Source: an uncultured Bacteroidales bacterium (GTDB lineage Bacteria; Bacteroidota; Bacteroidia; Bacteroidales; UBA932). Taken from it: DNA of 64,000 nt. Below the pieces are notes generated by a model. That model was not told where the DNA came from and made no database searches. It saw only the letters and a list, made by a program, of their open reading frames with translations. The stretch covers positions 62,001-126,000 of the forward strand of contig CAKUVD010000005.1 of NCBI GenBank assembly GCA_934695325.1, written 5' to 3'. A program made the position numbers and the translations under genes. This document shows positions 27,297 through 36,169 of this stretch, piece after piece (positions within the stretch are counted from its first letter, which is position 1; each line of letters opens with the position of its first letter).

Positions 27297-28610
27297 CTAT
27301 ATATAAAGATTGATCAGGGTCTCGTAGAGCTCCTGCTTGCCGCTTATCTGTCGAGGCTCGTGGTGGCGGGCATATTCAGCCACCTGCTCAAGCGTCAGCC
27401 TTCCCTCCTCGAATGCCTTGCCCTCGCCGCTGTCAAAAGAAGCATAACGGTCGTGAAGCATCTGCAGATAAGGTGAGTTGTCGAGGATATCTACCGCTAT
27501 GAGGAGCGCCCTCGCCATTACATCCATAGCGGAAATATGAGCGATGAATATATCCTCGAGATCCGTGGAATTCCTGCGGGTCTTCGCATCGAAATTAGTC
27601 CCTCCGGCCGTGAAGCCGCCGCCACGGACAATCACCATCATCGCCTGCACGAGCTCATAGAGATCCACCGGGAACTGATCCGTATCCCAGCCGTTCTGGT
27701 AATCTCCCCTGTTGGCGTCAATGCTTCCGAGCATCCCGGCATCTACGGCGCACTGGAGTTCGTGTTCGAACGTATGCCCTGCGAGAGTAGCGTGGTTCAC
27801 TTCTATATTGACCTTGAAATCCTTGTCCAGTCCGTGCGCACGGAGGAATCCGATGACTGTCTCTGTGTCCACGTCATACTGATGCTTCATCGGCTCCATC
27901 GGCTTAGGCTCGATGAGGAAAGTGCCGGTGAACCCTTTTGAACGTGCATAGTCACGTGCCATCCGCAGCATTGTCGCCAGATGTTCCTTCTCACGCTTCA
28001 TATCAGTGTTCAGAAGAGACATATAGCCTTCGCGTCCGCCCCAGAAGACATAATTGGAGCCGCCAAGTTCAATGGTGGCGTCTATGGCGTTCTTGATCTG
28101 AAGCATCGCACGCGCTGCCGCATCGAAGTCAGGATTCGTGGAGGCTCCGTTCATATACCTTGCGTGACCGAATACATTCGCAGTGCCCCAGAGAAGCTTT
28201 ATGCCAGTCTCTGCCTGTTTCTGCTTTGCATAAGCTACGATTTCCTTCAGGTTCCTCTCATACTCTTCCGGCGTCGCGGCCTCATCTATGAGATCCACAT
28301 CGTGGAAGCAGTAGAATTCGATGCCCATCTTCTGCATAAACTCGAAACCGGCGTCCATCTTGGCCTCTGCCCTTTCAAGCGGAGTCTCCGCCTCGTTCCA
28401 TGGGAATTTCTTGGTCCCGCCTCCGAATTGGTCAGCCCCTTCTGCACAGAGAGTGTGCCACCACGCCATCGCAAACCTGAACCAGTCTTTCATTTTCTTG
28501 CCTTTCACCACTCTTTCAGGGTCATAGTAATGAAATGCCATAGGGTTTTTAGATTCTTTACCCTCAAACTTGATTTTCTCCACTGAAGGGAAATAACTTT
28601 TTGTCGTCAT
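27297..28610 (-). CDS. xylA: Xylose isomerase
   Basis: The 437-residue protein is a class II xylose isomerase: [20 protein letters not shown] near the start, [10 protein letters not shown] (catalytic His region), [16 protein letters not shown], the metal-binding [18 protein letters not shown] and [18 protein letters not shown]. It converts D-xylose to D-xylulose in the cytoplasm. It starts 31 bp after the xylulokinase stop. Confidence 0.97.
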   Translation of the reverse strand: MTTKSYFPSVEKIKFEGKESKNPMAFHYYDPERVVKGKKMKDWFRFAMAWWHTLCAEGADQFGGGTKKFPWNEAETPLERAEAKMDAGFEFMQKMGIEFYCFHDVDLIDEAATPEEYERNLKEIVAYAKQKQAETGIKLLWGTANVFGHARYMNGASTNPDFDAAARAMLQIKNAIDATIELGGSNYVFWGGREGYMSLLNTDMKREKEHLATMLRMARDYARSKGFTGTFLIEPKPMEPMKHQYDVDTETVIGFLRAHGLDKDFKVNIEVNHATLAGHTFEHELQCAVDAGMLGSIDANRGDYQNGWDTDQFPVDLYELVQAMMVIVRGGGFTAGGTNFDAKTRRNSTDLEDIFIAHISAMDVMARALLIAVDILDNSPYLQMLHDRYASFDSGEGKAFEEGRLTLEQVAEYARHHEPRQISGKQELYETLINLYI

Positions 28611-28641
28611 AATGTCGTTATGTTATTTATTATGTCTTACT

Positions 28642-30144
28642 TTACCTAAGCCCCGGCAGGCTGCCGCCAGTCACCAGGTCACGCCAACGAGAATAGGCGT
28701 CTTCCAGCGGAGCCGCATCTGCAGAGACAGGAATCACGGTCTCGACACAATGCAGCCCGGAGAAGGCATCCTCGCGAGACTTGTAGAATCCGGCCCCGAG
28801 AGCCGCGCCACGTGCTGCGCCCAGAGAGCCGTCAGTGTTGAAGAGTTCCACCTTGGCCCCTGTCACTGTCGCCAACGCACGGCAGAACACCGGCGAGAGG
28901 AACATATTAGCCTTGCCGGCACGTATCACATCAGGCCTAAGGCCCAAGCCGCGCATAATGTCGATGCCATAGAGAAACGAGAAAGCGATGCCTTCCTGCA
29001 CTGCACGCAGCATATAAGCGTATGTATGTCTGTTCAGGTCAATGCCTACGAAGCCGGCGCCAGGACATCTGTTTCCAAGCACCCGCTCCGCACCGTTGCC
29101 GAACGGCACAGCCAGCAGACCGTCGCATCCGGCAGGGACGACATAAGCCATATTGTTCATATCTTCATACCCGAGACTTCCTTGCAGCACATTGCGCCGT
29201 ACCCAGGAGTTCATTATTCCTGTTCCGTTGATGCACAGCAGAATGCCGTAGCGCGGCGTCTCATGGCTATGGTTCACGTGAACGAAAGTATTGACTCGCG
29301 ACTCGGGATCCGCCTTCGGCGTGTCCACGACGCCATACACGACCCCGCTGGTTCCGCCGGTCGCAGCTATCTCCCCGGCATCCAGGACATTAAGGGAGAA
29401 CGCATTGTTAGGCTGGTCGCCGGCGCGGTATGAAATCGGAGTGCCTTCAGGAATGCCCAGGAGGCGTTCCGCCTGACTGTCCGTAAAAGCGCCGACCCCT
29501 ATAGAATCCACGGCTCCCGGAATCATCGAATGAGGAATGCCGTAATAGTCAGCTATGAAATCAGCCCTCCTGTTTTCCCGGAAATCCCACAGTATCTGCT
29601 CCGACAGCCCGCTTACTGTCGTATTCATCACTCCCGAAAGGCGATATGCGACATAGTCTCCCGGAAGCATAAACTTATATATCTGCGTGAACACATCAGG
29701 CTCATTGGCCTTTACCCACGCCAACTTGGACGCAGTGAAATTCCCGGGGGAATTGAGCGTGCGACTCAGGCATTCTTCCTTTCCTATGGACTTCAGCGCC
29801 TCCGCACCAATTCCGACCGCCCTGGAATCGCACCATATTATGGAATCGCGGACCGCCTGTCCGCTTTTATCCAACGCCACCAGCCCGTGCATCTGGTAAG
29901 TAATCCCGATGGACACGACATCTGACATCGGACAATGCTCCGACACCTTCCGGATGCCTTCGCATACATATTTCCACCACATTTCCGGGCTCTGCTCGGC
30001 CCATCCGCTCCGAAGCGCCTTTATCGGCATCTCCACAGAAGGAGACGTGGCTGATGCCACACATTCATTGGTCTCGATGTCAAGGACAGAGACCTTGACA
30101 GAGGAAGACCCTATATCTATCCCAAGACTTTTCATTCGCGTCAT
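28642..30144 (-). CDS. xylB: Xylulokinase (FGGY family)
   Basis: The 500-residue FGGY kinase has the N-terminal phosphate-binding motif LGIDIGSSSVKVSVLD and ITYQMHGLVALD; the catalytic Asp lies in YRAGDQPNNAF, and a C-terminal GAARGAALGAG follows. It phosphorylates D-xylulose for the pentose phosphate pathway. The start may be ATG 30144 or ATG 30135, three codons later. Its first ten or so codons lie within the 70-bp direct repeat, and the second repeat copy at 33156 holds a severed copy of this 5' end. Confidence 0.95.
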   Translation of the reverse strand: MTRMKSLGIDIGSSSVKVSVLDIETNECVASATSPSVEMPIKALRSGWAEQSPEMWWKYVCEGIRKVSEHCPMSDVVSIGITYQMHGLVALDKSGQAVRDSIIWCDSRAVGIGAEALKSIGKEECLSRTLNSPGNFTASKLAWVKANEPDVFTQIYKFMLPGDYVAYRLSGVMNTTVSGLSEQILWDFRENRRADFIADYYGIPHSMIPGAVDSIGVGAFTDSQAERLLGIPEGTPISYRAGDQPNNAFSLNVLDAGEIAATGGTSGVVYGVVDTPKADPESRVNTFVHVNHSHETPRYGILLCINGTGIMNSWVRRNVLQGSLGYEDMNNMAYVVPAGCDGLLAVPFGNGAERVLGNRCPGAGFVGIDLNRHTYAYMLRAVQEGIAFSFLYGIDIMRGLGLRPDVIRAGKANMFLSPVFCRALATVTGAKVELFNTDGSLGAARGAALGAGFYKSREDAFSGLHCVETVIPVSADAAPLEDAYSRWRDLVTGGSLPGLR

Positions 30145-30185
30145 TCAATTATTTTATGATCAATGCCTGAGCATATTCTCTGAAA
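30116..30185. repeat. 70-bp direct repeat, left copy (xylB side)
   Basis: Identical over 70 bp to 33156-33225 (offset 3,040). It contains the xylB start region and, on its far side, a remnant of the last codons and stop of the GH20 gene (30160-30185), now out of place. Confidence 0.97.
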
Positions 30186-30188
30186 TTC

Positions 30189-30632
30189 TTACGGTTCCAA
30201 ATCCTCCGGTAGTATGTCGAAGGTCCAGTCAATATACGTGTAATACATCTTGCCATCTTTGTCCTCACGTTCAGACTTACGCCAGCACGCCTCATCCTGA
30301 AACTGCCTTTCTCCTTCATTGTCATCCTTTGATGTCCAAGATTTAACAACTTTTCCATTTTCATCAAGTATGCTGAACGTCCGGTCATTTCCCGTATCGA
30401 AAAACCCATCAAATGGGATAGTGGGATTACCTTTAAAACGGAAATAGGAACACACGCACATTGAGTCTCCGACATCAATTGAATATATTTTATCTCCCAA
30501 CCAAGAACAATACACTGTAACAGTTTTATCTGTACAATTTTTCACATACCATTCATAGTTTCCATTTTGTTCCCCTAAGTTTTCTCCACACCAAGCCAAC
30601 ATAAGAGGCAGTAAAAATGCTACCGGTTTCAT
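30189..30632 (-). CDS. Small cassette lipoprotein, function unknown
   Basis: The 147-residue product has a lipoprotein-type signal (MKPVAFLLPLMLAWC, Cys 15). The short mature domain is beta-rich, with WYVKNCTDKTVTVYC and a charged C-terminal half ending in IDWTFDILPEDLEP. I do not recognise the family. It starts 3 bp after the zincin gene stop and ends 3 bp before the left 70-bp repeat, so it fills the cassette edge exactly. As a partner of the zincin it could be an accessory or protective factor. Confidence 0.6.
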   Translation of the reverse strand: MKPVAFLLPLMLAWCGENLGEQNGNYEWYVKNCTDKTVTVYCSWLGDKIYSIDVGDSMCVCSYFRFKGNPTIPFDGFFDTGNDRTFSILDENGKVVKSWTSKDDNEGERQFQDEACWRKSEREDKDGKMYYTYIDWTFDILPEDLEP

Positions 30633-30635
30633 ATT

Positions 30636-32450
30636 CTACGAGTTTTGTAATATCACTGACGATTCCTCATCCACCAAAAACGGAGAGCGGATTGTTACCA
30701 GCCTCCCTGACAACACCAATTCCGCACCTCCAGTTACAGTAACATTTTCAGCAGAAACAGTCTCTCCAGACAATATCATAGAAGCCGTCACACTTTGGTC
30801 TCTGAGAGTCAAATTTCTCCTCACGTTCAGTTCTATCCCGTATTTTTCAAAAGCCTCTGCTATCTTTTCCGCTGACTCAGGATATTTAGAATACATAAGA
30901 CTTGCCAGATTATCAAACGAATAGATGTCATTTGTCAAGCAATCAAAGATTTGACGTTTTGTCAGAGTTTTTTGCTGATATAACTGCCAGAATACTTGCG
31001 GCTTAAACCAATCAACCCAATCTTTAGCAGGAAAGTTTTCTGGAAGCGCATCTTTTTCATAACAATCATAGTATTGAGCGTATTCCATCATATACCCCCA
31101 CATTTCACTGATTCCGCAAAGCTCCGCATAAAGACCTTTACCGTTTCCATATCCAAATCTATTTACGACATAGTCGATATATTTTCCCCAATACGTCTTC
31201 CCAACTTGACTGAAATGGCTTGCGTGAGCCAATTCGTGCGCAGTATGTTGGTATATTCGTGCATAATTCTTCTTGTCTGTTCCTATCGTTATATCTGGAA
31301 AGCACATATCAAAGATTATTCTATTGGTATATGCGTCCACAAAAGCTAATCCAGAAGCCTTAAAGAAACTAAGCCACATAGAATTCTCCACATTTATATG
31401 CCGCATCATCGGCGTAGAAGAAGACTCGGCACTTCTGAGCGTCATTATCTTCAAACTACCAGGAGGCTCTTTTATACCAGTTTCCTCGCACATCTTATAG
31501 TAATCATAACCTGCATTATTAACCGCAGACCATCGCCATAATTTAGGATCGTGCTCTTTCGTGATTCTTTTCGAACAGCTGTCGCTAGAATGCTTACCTA
31601 TCGAGCAGTGAGCTCTTGCGAACGGTCCGAAGTTCCCCCAAATGTCAAAGCCCTTTATATTGTCGAATACGATGGCATAATGCAGTTTGTTCTTGAAACG
31701 AGACCGCAACTCATAATAGCCATTTTCATCTGTATATCCGATAGAATATTTCACGAATTTATGTCCACGAACTTTTACACCCTTGACCGGAACCTCTTTT
31801 GCATTAGAGTCATCATAGACCGTAATTCTCCCTTTCGGATAACTCTTTCCAGACCCCATAGGTTTTTCACCCGTAGTCCCATCGACATCATACCCCAAAG
31901 CCATATAGGCGGCGTCTTCTACGTCTACTGACTCAGACCGCGTCTGTGCGATAGATTCTCCATCTCCCGGTATGTAACATAGGTCAAGCACCTCGTATTT
32001 TAGTTCACTGCTTAATTCATAGTCGGGTTTTACGACCACATATAGCCATGGAAACTCATCAGTAGACAACGACTGGTCATAATAGTCCTCATCATCTCCA
32101 AGTTCAATGTCCAATGGATATTCGAATATATCCAGACCTGACTCATAGAGCAGATATTTCAATTGTGAACTATCCTTAGGCTGTATCCTAAGATATATAT
32201 CTGTCGGTTCCAACTGTTTGACGTTCATTGTCGAATATGTATCATATACATACTGCATTACACCGAGAGAGTAAGGGTTCTCTAGATGTTCATATCCATC
32301 AGACTCCACAGACCTTGTCTTCACCGGCGATTTCAAGGACACCATCGCATTGTCTTTTGTGATTATTGCCTCTTCCCTAACGCAAGACAGAATGGCACTG
32401 ACACATAGAAATGACAGCGACATTATCTTTGACGATACCAATCTCAACAT
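30636..32450 (-). CDS. Zincin-type metallopeptidase-like lipoprotein
   Basis: The 604-residue product starts with a lipoprotein signal (lipobox AILSC, Cys 23; an inner Met10 start is possible). A region of unknown fold (about 50-200) is followed by a carboxypeptidase-regulatory/Ig-like module (about 205-260, GRITVYDD...GYTDENGYYELR). The peptidase-like domain has H405-ELA-H409 and a possible third ligand at Glu443 or Glu449. The last 60 residues form a short repetitive beta-structure (LTLRDQSVTASMILSGETV). The HExxH motif suggests an outer-membrane-anchored zinc peptidase, but I cannot assign a MEROPS family. It overlaps no neighbour and sits 4 bp after the S74 gene. Confidence 0.7.
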   Translation of the reverse strand: MLRLVSSKIMSLSFLCVSAILSCVREEAIITKDNAMVSLKSPVKTRSVESDGYEHLENPYSLGVMQYVYDTYSTMNVKQLEPTDIYLRIQPKDSSQLKYLLYESGLDIFEYPLDIELGDDEDYYDQSLSTDEFPWLYVVVKPDYELSSELKYEVLDLCYIPGDGESIAQTRSESVDVEDAAYMALGYDVDGTTGEKPMGSGKSYPKGRITVYDDSNAKEVPVKGVKVRGHKFVKYSIGYTDENGYYELRSRFKNKLHYAIVFDNIKGFDIWGNFGPFARAHCSIGKHSSDSCSKRITKEHDPKLWRWSAVNNAGYDYYKMCEETGIKEPPGSLKIMTLRSAESSSTPMMRHINVENSMWLSFFKASGLAFVDAYTNRIIFDMCFPDITIGTDKKNYARIYQHTAHELAHASHFSQVGKTYWGKYIDYVVNRFGYGNGKGLYAELCGISEMWGYMMEYAQYYDCYEKDALPENFPAKDWVDWFKPQVFWQLYQQKTLTKRQIFDCLTNDIYSFDNLASLMYSKYPESAEKIAEAFEKYGIELNVRRNLTLRDQSVTASMILSGETVSAENVTVTGGAELVLSGRLVTIRSPFLVDEESSVILQNS

Positions 32451-32454
32451 ACAA

Positions 32455-33081
32455 CTACAATTTCGCTTTTAGCGTATTGACTTCTTCCTGAAGCGTCTTT
32501 ACTGCATCTATCAGTACCGGTATCAGGGCTGTATAATCTACAAGTTTGCGCCCCTCATCATCAGTGAACACTAAATTAGGAAGCACAGACTCCACCTCTT
32601 GGGCAAGGAGACCTATCTCCGAATTGTTCCCAGTATACTGATTGTAACTCGACGCACGAGAATACGATGAAGCGTTGTCCCCCATAAAATTATACGTAAC
32701 AGGATGTAGGCGGTTGATTATGGCAAGTCCATTGTCCAATGCCCTGACATTCGTTTTCGCACGTGCATCTGAATAGTTATACACCTTGCTCACTTGTATG
32801 CTATTAAATGTCTCTGTCTGCGAGTTATAAAACACCACCTGATTATTATGTCCTGCAATTCTCGGAGCCCCAGTTGCAGCAACGCTTATCTGAAGGAACC
32901 GATTGTCGGTATTCTTGAAATATGCCCCATTTCCAGCTATGGTTATCCCGTAATACAGATACGGCTCAACAGCTCCCATAGTGAGTTTTCCTGACTGATA
33001 CTTGATTTGGGCAGAAGCCATAAAAGGCAAAATGGCTGATGCCAGAACCTGCGCAAAAACGATGATAAATGCTCTTTTCAT
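32455..33081 (-). CDS. Tail-fibre-like protein with peptidase S74 (endosialidase chaperone) domain
   Basis: The 208-residue protein has a signal peptide (MKRAFIIVFAQVLASAILPFMASA), a short beta-rich stalk (about 25-100) and a C-terminal intramolecular chaperone domain. That domain has the Ser/Asp signature S104-DARAK-T, then EIGLLAQEVESVLP, VDYTALIPVLIDAVKTLQ and a terminal coiled coil. S74 domains fold and trim trimeric phage tail-spikes and some bacterial surface proteins. I chose ATG 33081 because it begins a clean signal peptide; the longer frame from 33138 does not. First gene of the cassette. Confidence 0.82.
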   Translation of the reverse strand: MKRAFIIVFAQVLASAILPFMASAQIKYQSGKLTMGAVEPYLYYGITIAGNGAYFKNTDNRFLQISVAATGAPRIAGHNNQVVFYNSQTETFNSIQVSKVYNYSDARAKTNVRALDNGLAIINRLHPVTYNFMGDNASSYSRASSYNQYTGNNSEIGLLAQEVESVLPNLVFTDDEGRKLVDYTALIPVLIDAVKTLQEEVNTLKAKL

Positions 33082-33155
33082 ATCACTTAATTCAATACAA
33101 TTTGATTTCCAACGACTTATGACAAACACAGTCAGCACGTCCCAAAGAGCGACAT

Positions 33156-33225
33156 TCTATCCCAAGACTTTTCATTCGCGTCATTCAATTATTTTATGAT
33201 CAATGCCTGAGCATATTCTCTGAAA
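33156..33225. repeat. 70-bp direct repeat, right copy (GH20 side)
   Basis: Identical to 30116-30185. It includes the last codons and stop of the GH20 gene (33200-33225) and a severed copy of the first codons of xylB (start codon equivalent at 33184). Confidence 0.97.
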
Positions 33226-35434
33226 ACGGTATATGCCTGCCGGAAGCGTCCGTCATACCGGCCTCAAGGATGCCTCCGTTAGAGTCGAAATACCGCAGAG
33301 AGAACTTGTGAAGGCCCTTGCGGAGGGCTATGCTCCCGGTTCGCTCCTCACGGGAATGAAGCCCGTCGTTGTCCACCACAAGAATGTCATCGACACGAAT
33401 TTCGCTGCCGTCGTCAGAGTATGTGTAAAACGCATATATACCATCGGACGGAATGTCAATATAGCCGTTGAATACCAGGCCGATGTTCCCGCTCACGTCA
33501 TCAGGGATGCAAATCCGGCCACATACGAAGCTGTCTTTCAACGGAGACTTGTCAATGTCCGCACACGACGTCCCGTCAAATTCATACCATCTGGCTAGCA
33601 GACCATCGGCAAGCACAGCCCCGGTATTGATGGACGGAAGATAGTCCCCGTCAAGAAAAACCGCTTCGTGCAGTTCCCCGGGGATGCCGTGCGAGTTATA
33701 GCAGCGATAACGCATCACGCAGCTATCTTTTATGATGAACGGAGCTGAATACACTGAAGAAGTTATGTCCGGGACAGAGCCGTCCAGCGTATAGTGCAAT
33801 TCAGCACCGTCAGGCACCCGGAGCGACACTTTGACCTCACTGGCCATCACATTCCTGTCATAGACGCCCCCCACGTCAGGGAATCTGTAAGACCATCCGG
33901 CCTCATCAAGCCTTGTCAGATGAGAAGGCAGCCTCTTCACAAACCCACTGAAATCACGTTTCTCGGGCATTGACCAGGCAGTCTCCGCAATGGCCAGGAG
34001 ACGAGGAAACATCCTCTCCCCCACCCTGTCCATCGTCACGGCCTTCTCGCTCCACAGATTACCTTGGATGCCAATCACATAGCCGGCAGCGACAAGTCTC
34101 TTGTCCGGACACGGTTCATAAGAATACACCTTTTCCAAGGTATTCTTGTCCTGCTCATCAGCCAGATAATAGTATTCCGAAGGAGTGACTACCACAGGAT
34201 GGCCGTCCTGAAGAGACTTCGTCAATGACGCCGGGCTCCAGTTCCGCCACCACATCACAATGCTTTCAGGAGCCAATCCATCATACGCCACTTCGTCCCA
34301 GCCAATCATAGTCCTGCCGTTTTCACAGCAATATCTTTCCATCTCACGGGTAAACCACGACTGCAAGCGCTCGACACCGCCAATGCCGTTTTCCCGTATC
34401 CTTTTTCCGCATTTCGGGCAATGAGCCCAAAAGGTTTTCTCCACCTCATCGCCGCCTATATGCACATACTTTGACGGGAAAAGGTCGAAGACCTCGTCCA
34501 GGACAGATTTGCAGAAAGCGAGCACCTCATCGTTTCCCAGGCAAAGAGGCGTGGAAAAATTCTTCCCCCACGCACCGCCAACGCCGTCACAGGACAATGC
34601 CGGATATGACTTGAGCACCGCCAGAGAATGCCCTGGCATATCAATCTCAGGAATGATTTCTATACCCCTCGCCTCAGCATAGCGGATGACGTCCCGCATT
34701 TCGTCTTGAGTATAGAACCCGCCATAAAGCCCATCCCGAATGCGGTCTTTCGGAAGAAGAAAACGAGAATCGCCTGTCTCTTCCGCAATTTTCACGCACG
34801 TGCTGTCCCACCGATCCATCTCTCTCCAGGCTCCCTTTTCAGTCAGTTCCGGGAATGACTTGATCTCGATTCTCCACCCCTGGTCATCCGTAAGATGCAA
34901 GTGCAGTCGATTCAGTTTATACAATGCCATCTCATCCAAGAGAGACTTCACTTCCTCAACCGTAAAGAAATGCCTGGAGACATCCAGCATAACCCCGCGC
35001 CAGGCAAAACGAGGAGCGTCATTGATCCTGACGGTCGGGATTCCGCGGTCATCCGACCAGAGAATCTGACGAAGAGTCGCTATTCCGGAGATGACTCCCT
35101 CATAAGAGCCTCCGGCTATGTCAATCCCCGACAAAGATGTCTCCAGACGATACGCAGGCCCATACAGAGATGTATCTATAGCCAAGCGCACAGGAACGGA
35201 GCCGTCAGCATTGACACCCTCCCTGCGGAGAGCGTCCTCCAGATAAGACGCCGCAGGCAAAAGAAGAGAATCCGAGGTCATCACGGCCATTCCCTCCGAG
35301 ACAGTGCGAGTTCCTTTACCGACCTCTATTTCAGACGGCAAGGGTATAATATTCAATTCCGTACTTATATGTCCCGAGCAGGCGGACAATATGATGACTG
35401 CAGCTCCGGCAAGACGATTCAATTTTTTTAACAT
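33200..35434 (-). CDS. GH20 beta-N-acetylhexosaminidase with C-terminal PA14-like domain
   Basis: The 744-residue lipoprotein (lipobox LSAC, Cys 19) has a GH20b domain (about 25-140) and a GH20 barrel (about 145-490) with the catalytic pair Asp329-Glu330 in HIGGDEVEK. A chitobiase-type C-terminal domain (about 525-600) and a PA14-like sugar-binding domain (about 610-740) follow. It removes terminal beta-linked GlcNAc or GalNAc. It follows the DUF1573 gene by 3 bp and its 3' end lies in the right 70-bp repeat. Confidence 0.93.
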   Translation of the reverse strand: MLKKLNRLAGAAVIILSACSGHISTELNIIPLPSEIEVGKGTRTVSEGMAVMTSDSLLLPAASYLEDALRREGVNADGSVPVRLAIDTSLYGPAYRLETSLSGIDIAGGSYEGVISGIATLRQILWSDDRGIPTVRINDAPRFAWRGVMLDVSRHFFTVEEVKSLLDEMALYKLNRLHLHLTDDQGWRIEIKSFPELTEKGAWREMDRWDSTCVKIAEETGDSRFLLPKDRIRDGLYGGFYTQDEMRDVIRYAEARGIEIIPEIDMPGHSLAVLKSYPALSCDGVGGAWGKNFSTPLCLGNDEVLAFCKSVLDEVFDLFPSKYVHIGGDEVEKTFWAHCPKCGKRIRENGIGGVERLQSWFTREMERYCCENGRTMIGWDEVAYDGLAPESIVMWWRNWSPASLTKSLQDGHPVVVTPSEYYYLADEQDKNTLEKVYSYEPCPDKRLVAAGYVIGIQGNLWSEKAVTMDRVGERMFPRLLAIAETAWSMPEKRDFSGFVKRLPSHLTRLDEAGWSYRFPDVGGVYDRNVMASEVKVSLRVPDGAELHYTLDGSVPDITSSVYSAPFIIKDSCVMRYRCYNSHGIPGELHEAVFLDGDYLPSINTGAVLADGLLARWYEFDGTSCADIDKSPLKDSFVCGRICIPDDVSGNIGLVFNGYIDIPSDGIYAFYTYSDDGSEIRVDDILVVDNDGLHSREERTGSIALRKGLHKFSLRYFDSNGGILEAGMTDASGRHIPFSENMLRH

Positions 35435-35437
35435 AGC

Positions 35438-36169
35438 TTATTTTACCGCCCCCCTGAGCACAACCTTTCCACGGATACCATTGACATAGATATACATTGC
35501 CTCTTCGTATGCTCCGGAAGGCATTTTCGCAGTGTCGAGCCATACACGCACTCTTGCCGCAGAATGAGAAGCCAGCGAAGGCGGCATCTCGACTTTCACA
35601 TTTTTCCAGTCCGAGGACCATTTAAGCGAGACCTCTCCAGACGTGGAATTGTACACAGTAAACTCTTTCTCCGAGACTTCGCCACGAGTGTTCAGCCGCA
35701 TACCCAGCACATCCACTTCAGAACGAAGACCGGGGACAAGTTCGTAAGGATAACGTACTTCCTCTTCGCTCACACCTCTAGAGACATAGCCGTGAACGGT
35801 GATAGTGTTGAACTTACGGTAGTCGCCATTAGTGGCGATGACAGTGAGGTGCCTGTTCTGTTCCGCAAACAATGATGACGGATCCAGCACGACATCCACA
35901 TATCCCTTAGCCCCAGGCCTTATGGCAGCCCTGGAAAAAGAAGGCTTCGCACATCCACACTGAGAATTCACTGCCACAATACTCACCGGCTTGTTACATA
36001 TATTGGTGCAGGTGAAACGCACCTTCACCGGACCGGCATCATAACGTACCGTGTCAATCTCGACAACAGACTGTTCGAAGCGTAAAATACGTGGCGTCTG
36101 CCCTGCCAGGGAGAATGCCCCGGCAAGGTACGCCACACCAAATAACAAAATATGAACTAATCTATTCAA
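35438..36169 (-). CDS. DUF1573 domain exported protein
   Basis: The 243-residue protein has a signal peptide (cut after about residue 23) and the DUF1573 core with SQCGCAKPSFSRAAIRPGAKGYVDVVLD, an Ig-like fold found in many exported Bacteroidota proteins. No enzymatic role is known. It overlaps the end of the LamG-protein gene by 8 bp and precedes GH20 by 3 bp, so it is tied to the PUL operon. Confidence 0.8.
   Translation of the reverse strand: MNRLVHILLFGVAYLAGAFSLAGQTPRILRFEQSVVEIDTVRYDAGPVKVRFTCTNICNKPVSIVAVNSQCGCAKPSFSRAAIRPGAKGYVDVVLDPSSLFAEQNRHLTVIATNGDYRKFNTITVHGYVSRGVSEEEVRYPYELVPGLRSEVDVLGMRLNTRGEVSEKEFTVYNSTSGEVSLKWSSDWKNVKVEMPPSLASHSAARVRVWLDTAKMPSGAYEEAMYIYVNGIRGKVVLRGAVK

Larger units (their letters stand above)
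30186..33155 (-). mobile_element. 2,970-bp cassette inserted between the GH20 and xylB genes
   Basis: The cassette is bounded by perfect 70-bp direct repeats made of the GH20/xylB junction. Both flanking genes are intact, and removing one repeat plus the cassette would leave xylB 15 nt after the GH20 stop, the spacing expected of an operon. The cassette is visibly AT-richer than its flanks and holds exactly three tightly packed genes in the same orientation as the operon. It has no transposase, integrase or terminal inverted repeat that I can see. Entry by homologous recombination of a circular molecule, or excision and re-entry at the repeats, are possible mechanisms (inference). Confidence 0.65.

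Noticed and set aside
30116..33225. Direct repeats as part of a CRISPR or integron array
   Set aside because: Only two copies, 3 kb apart, made of coding-gene ends; no spacers, cas genes or integrase.
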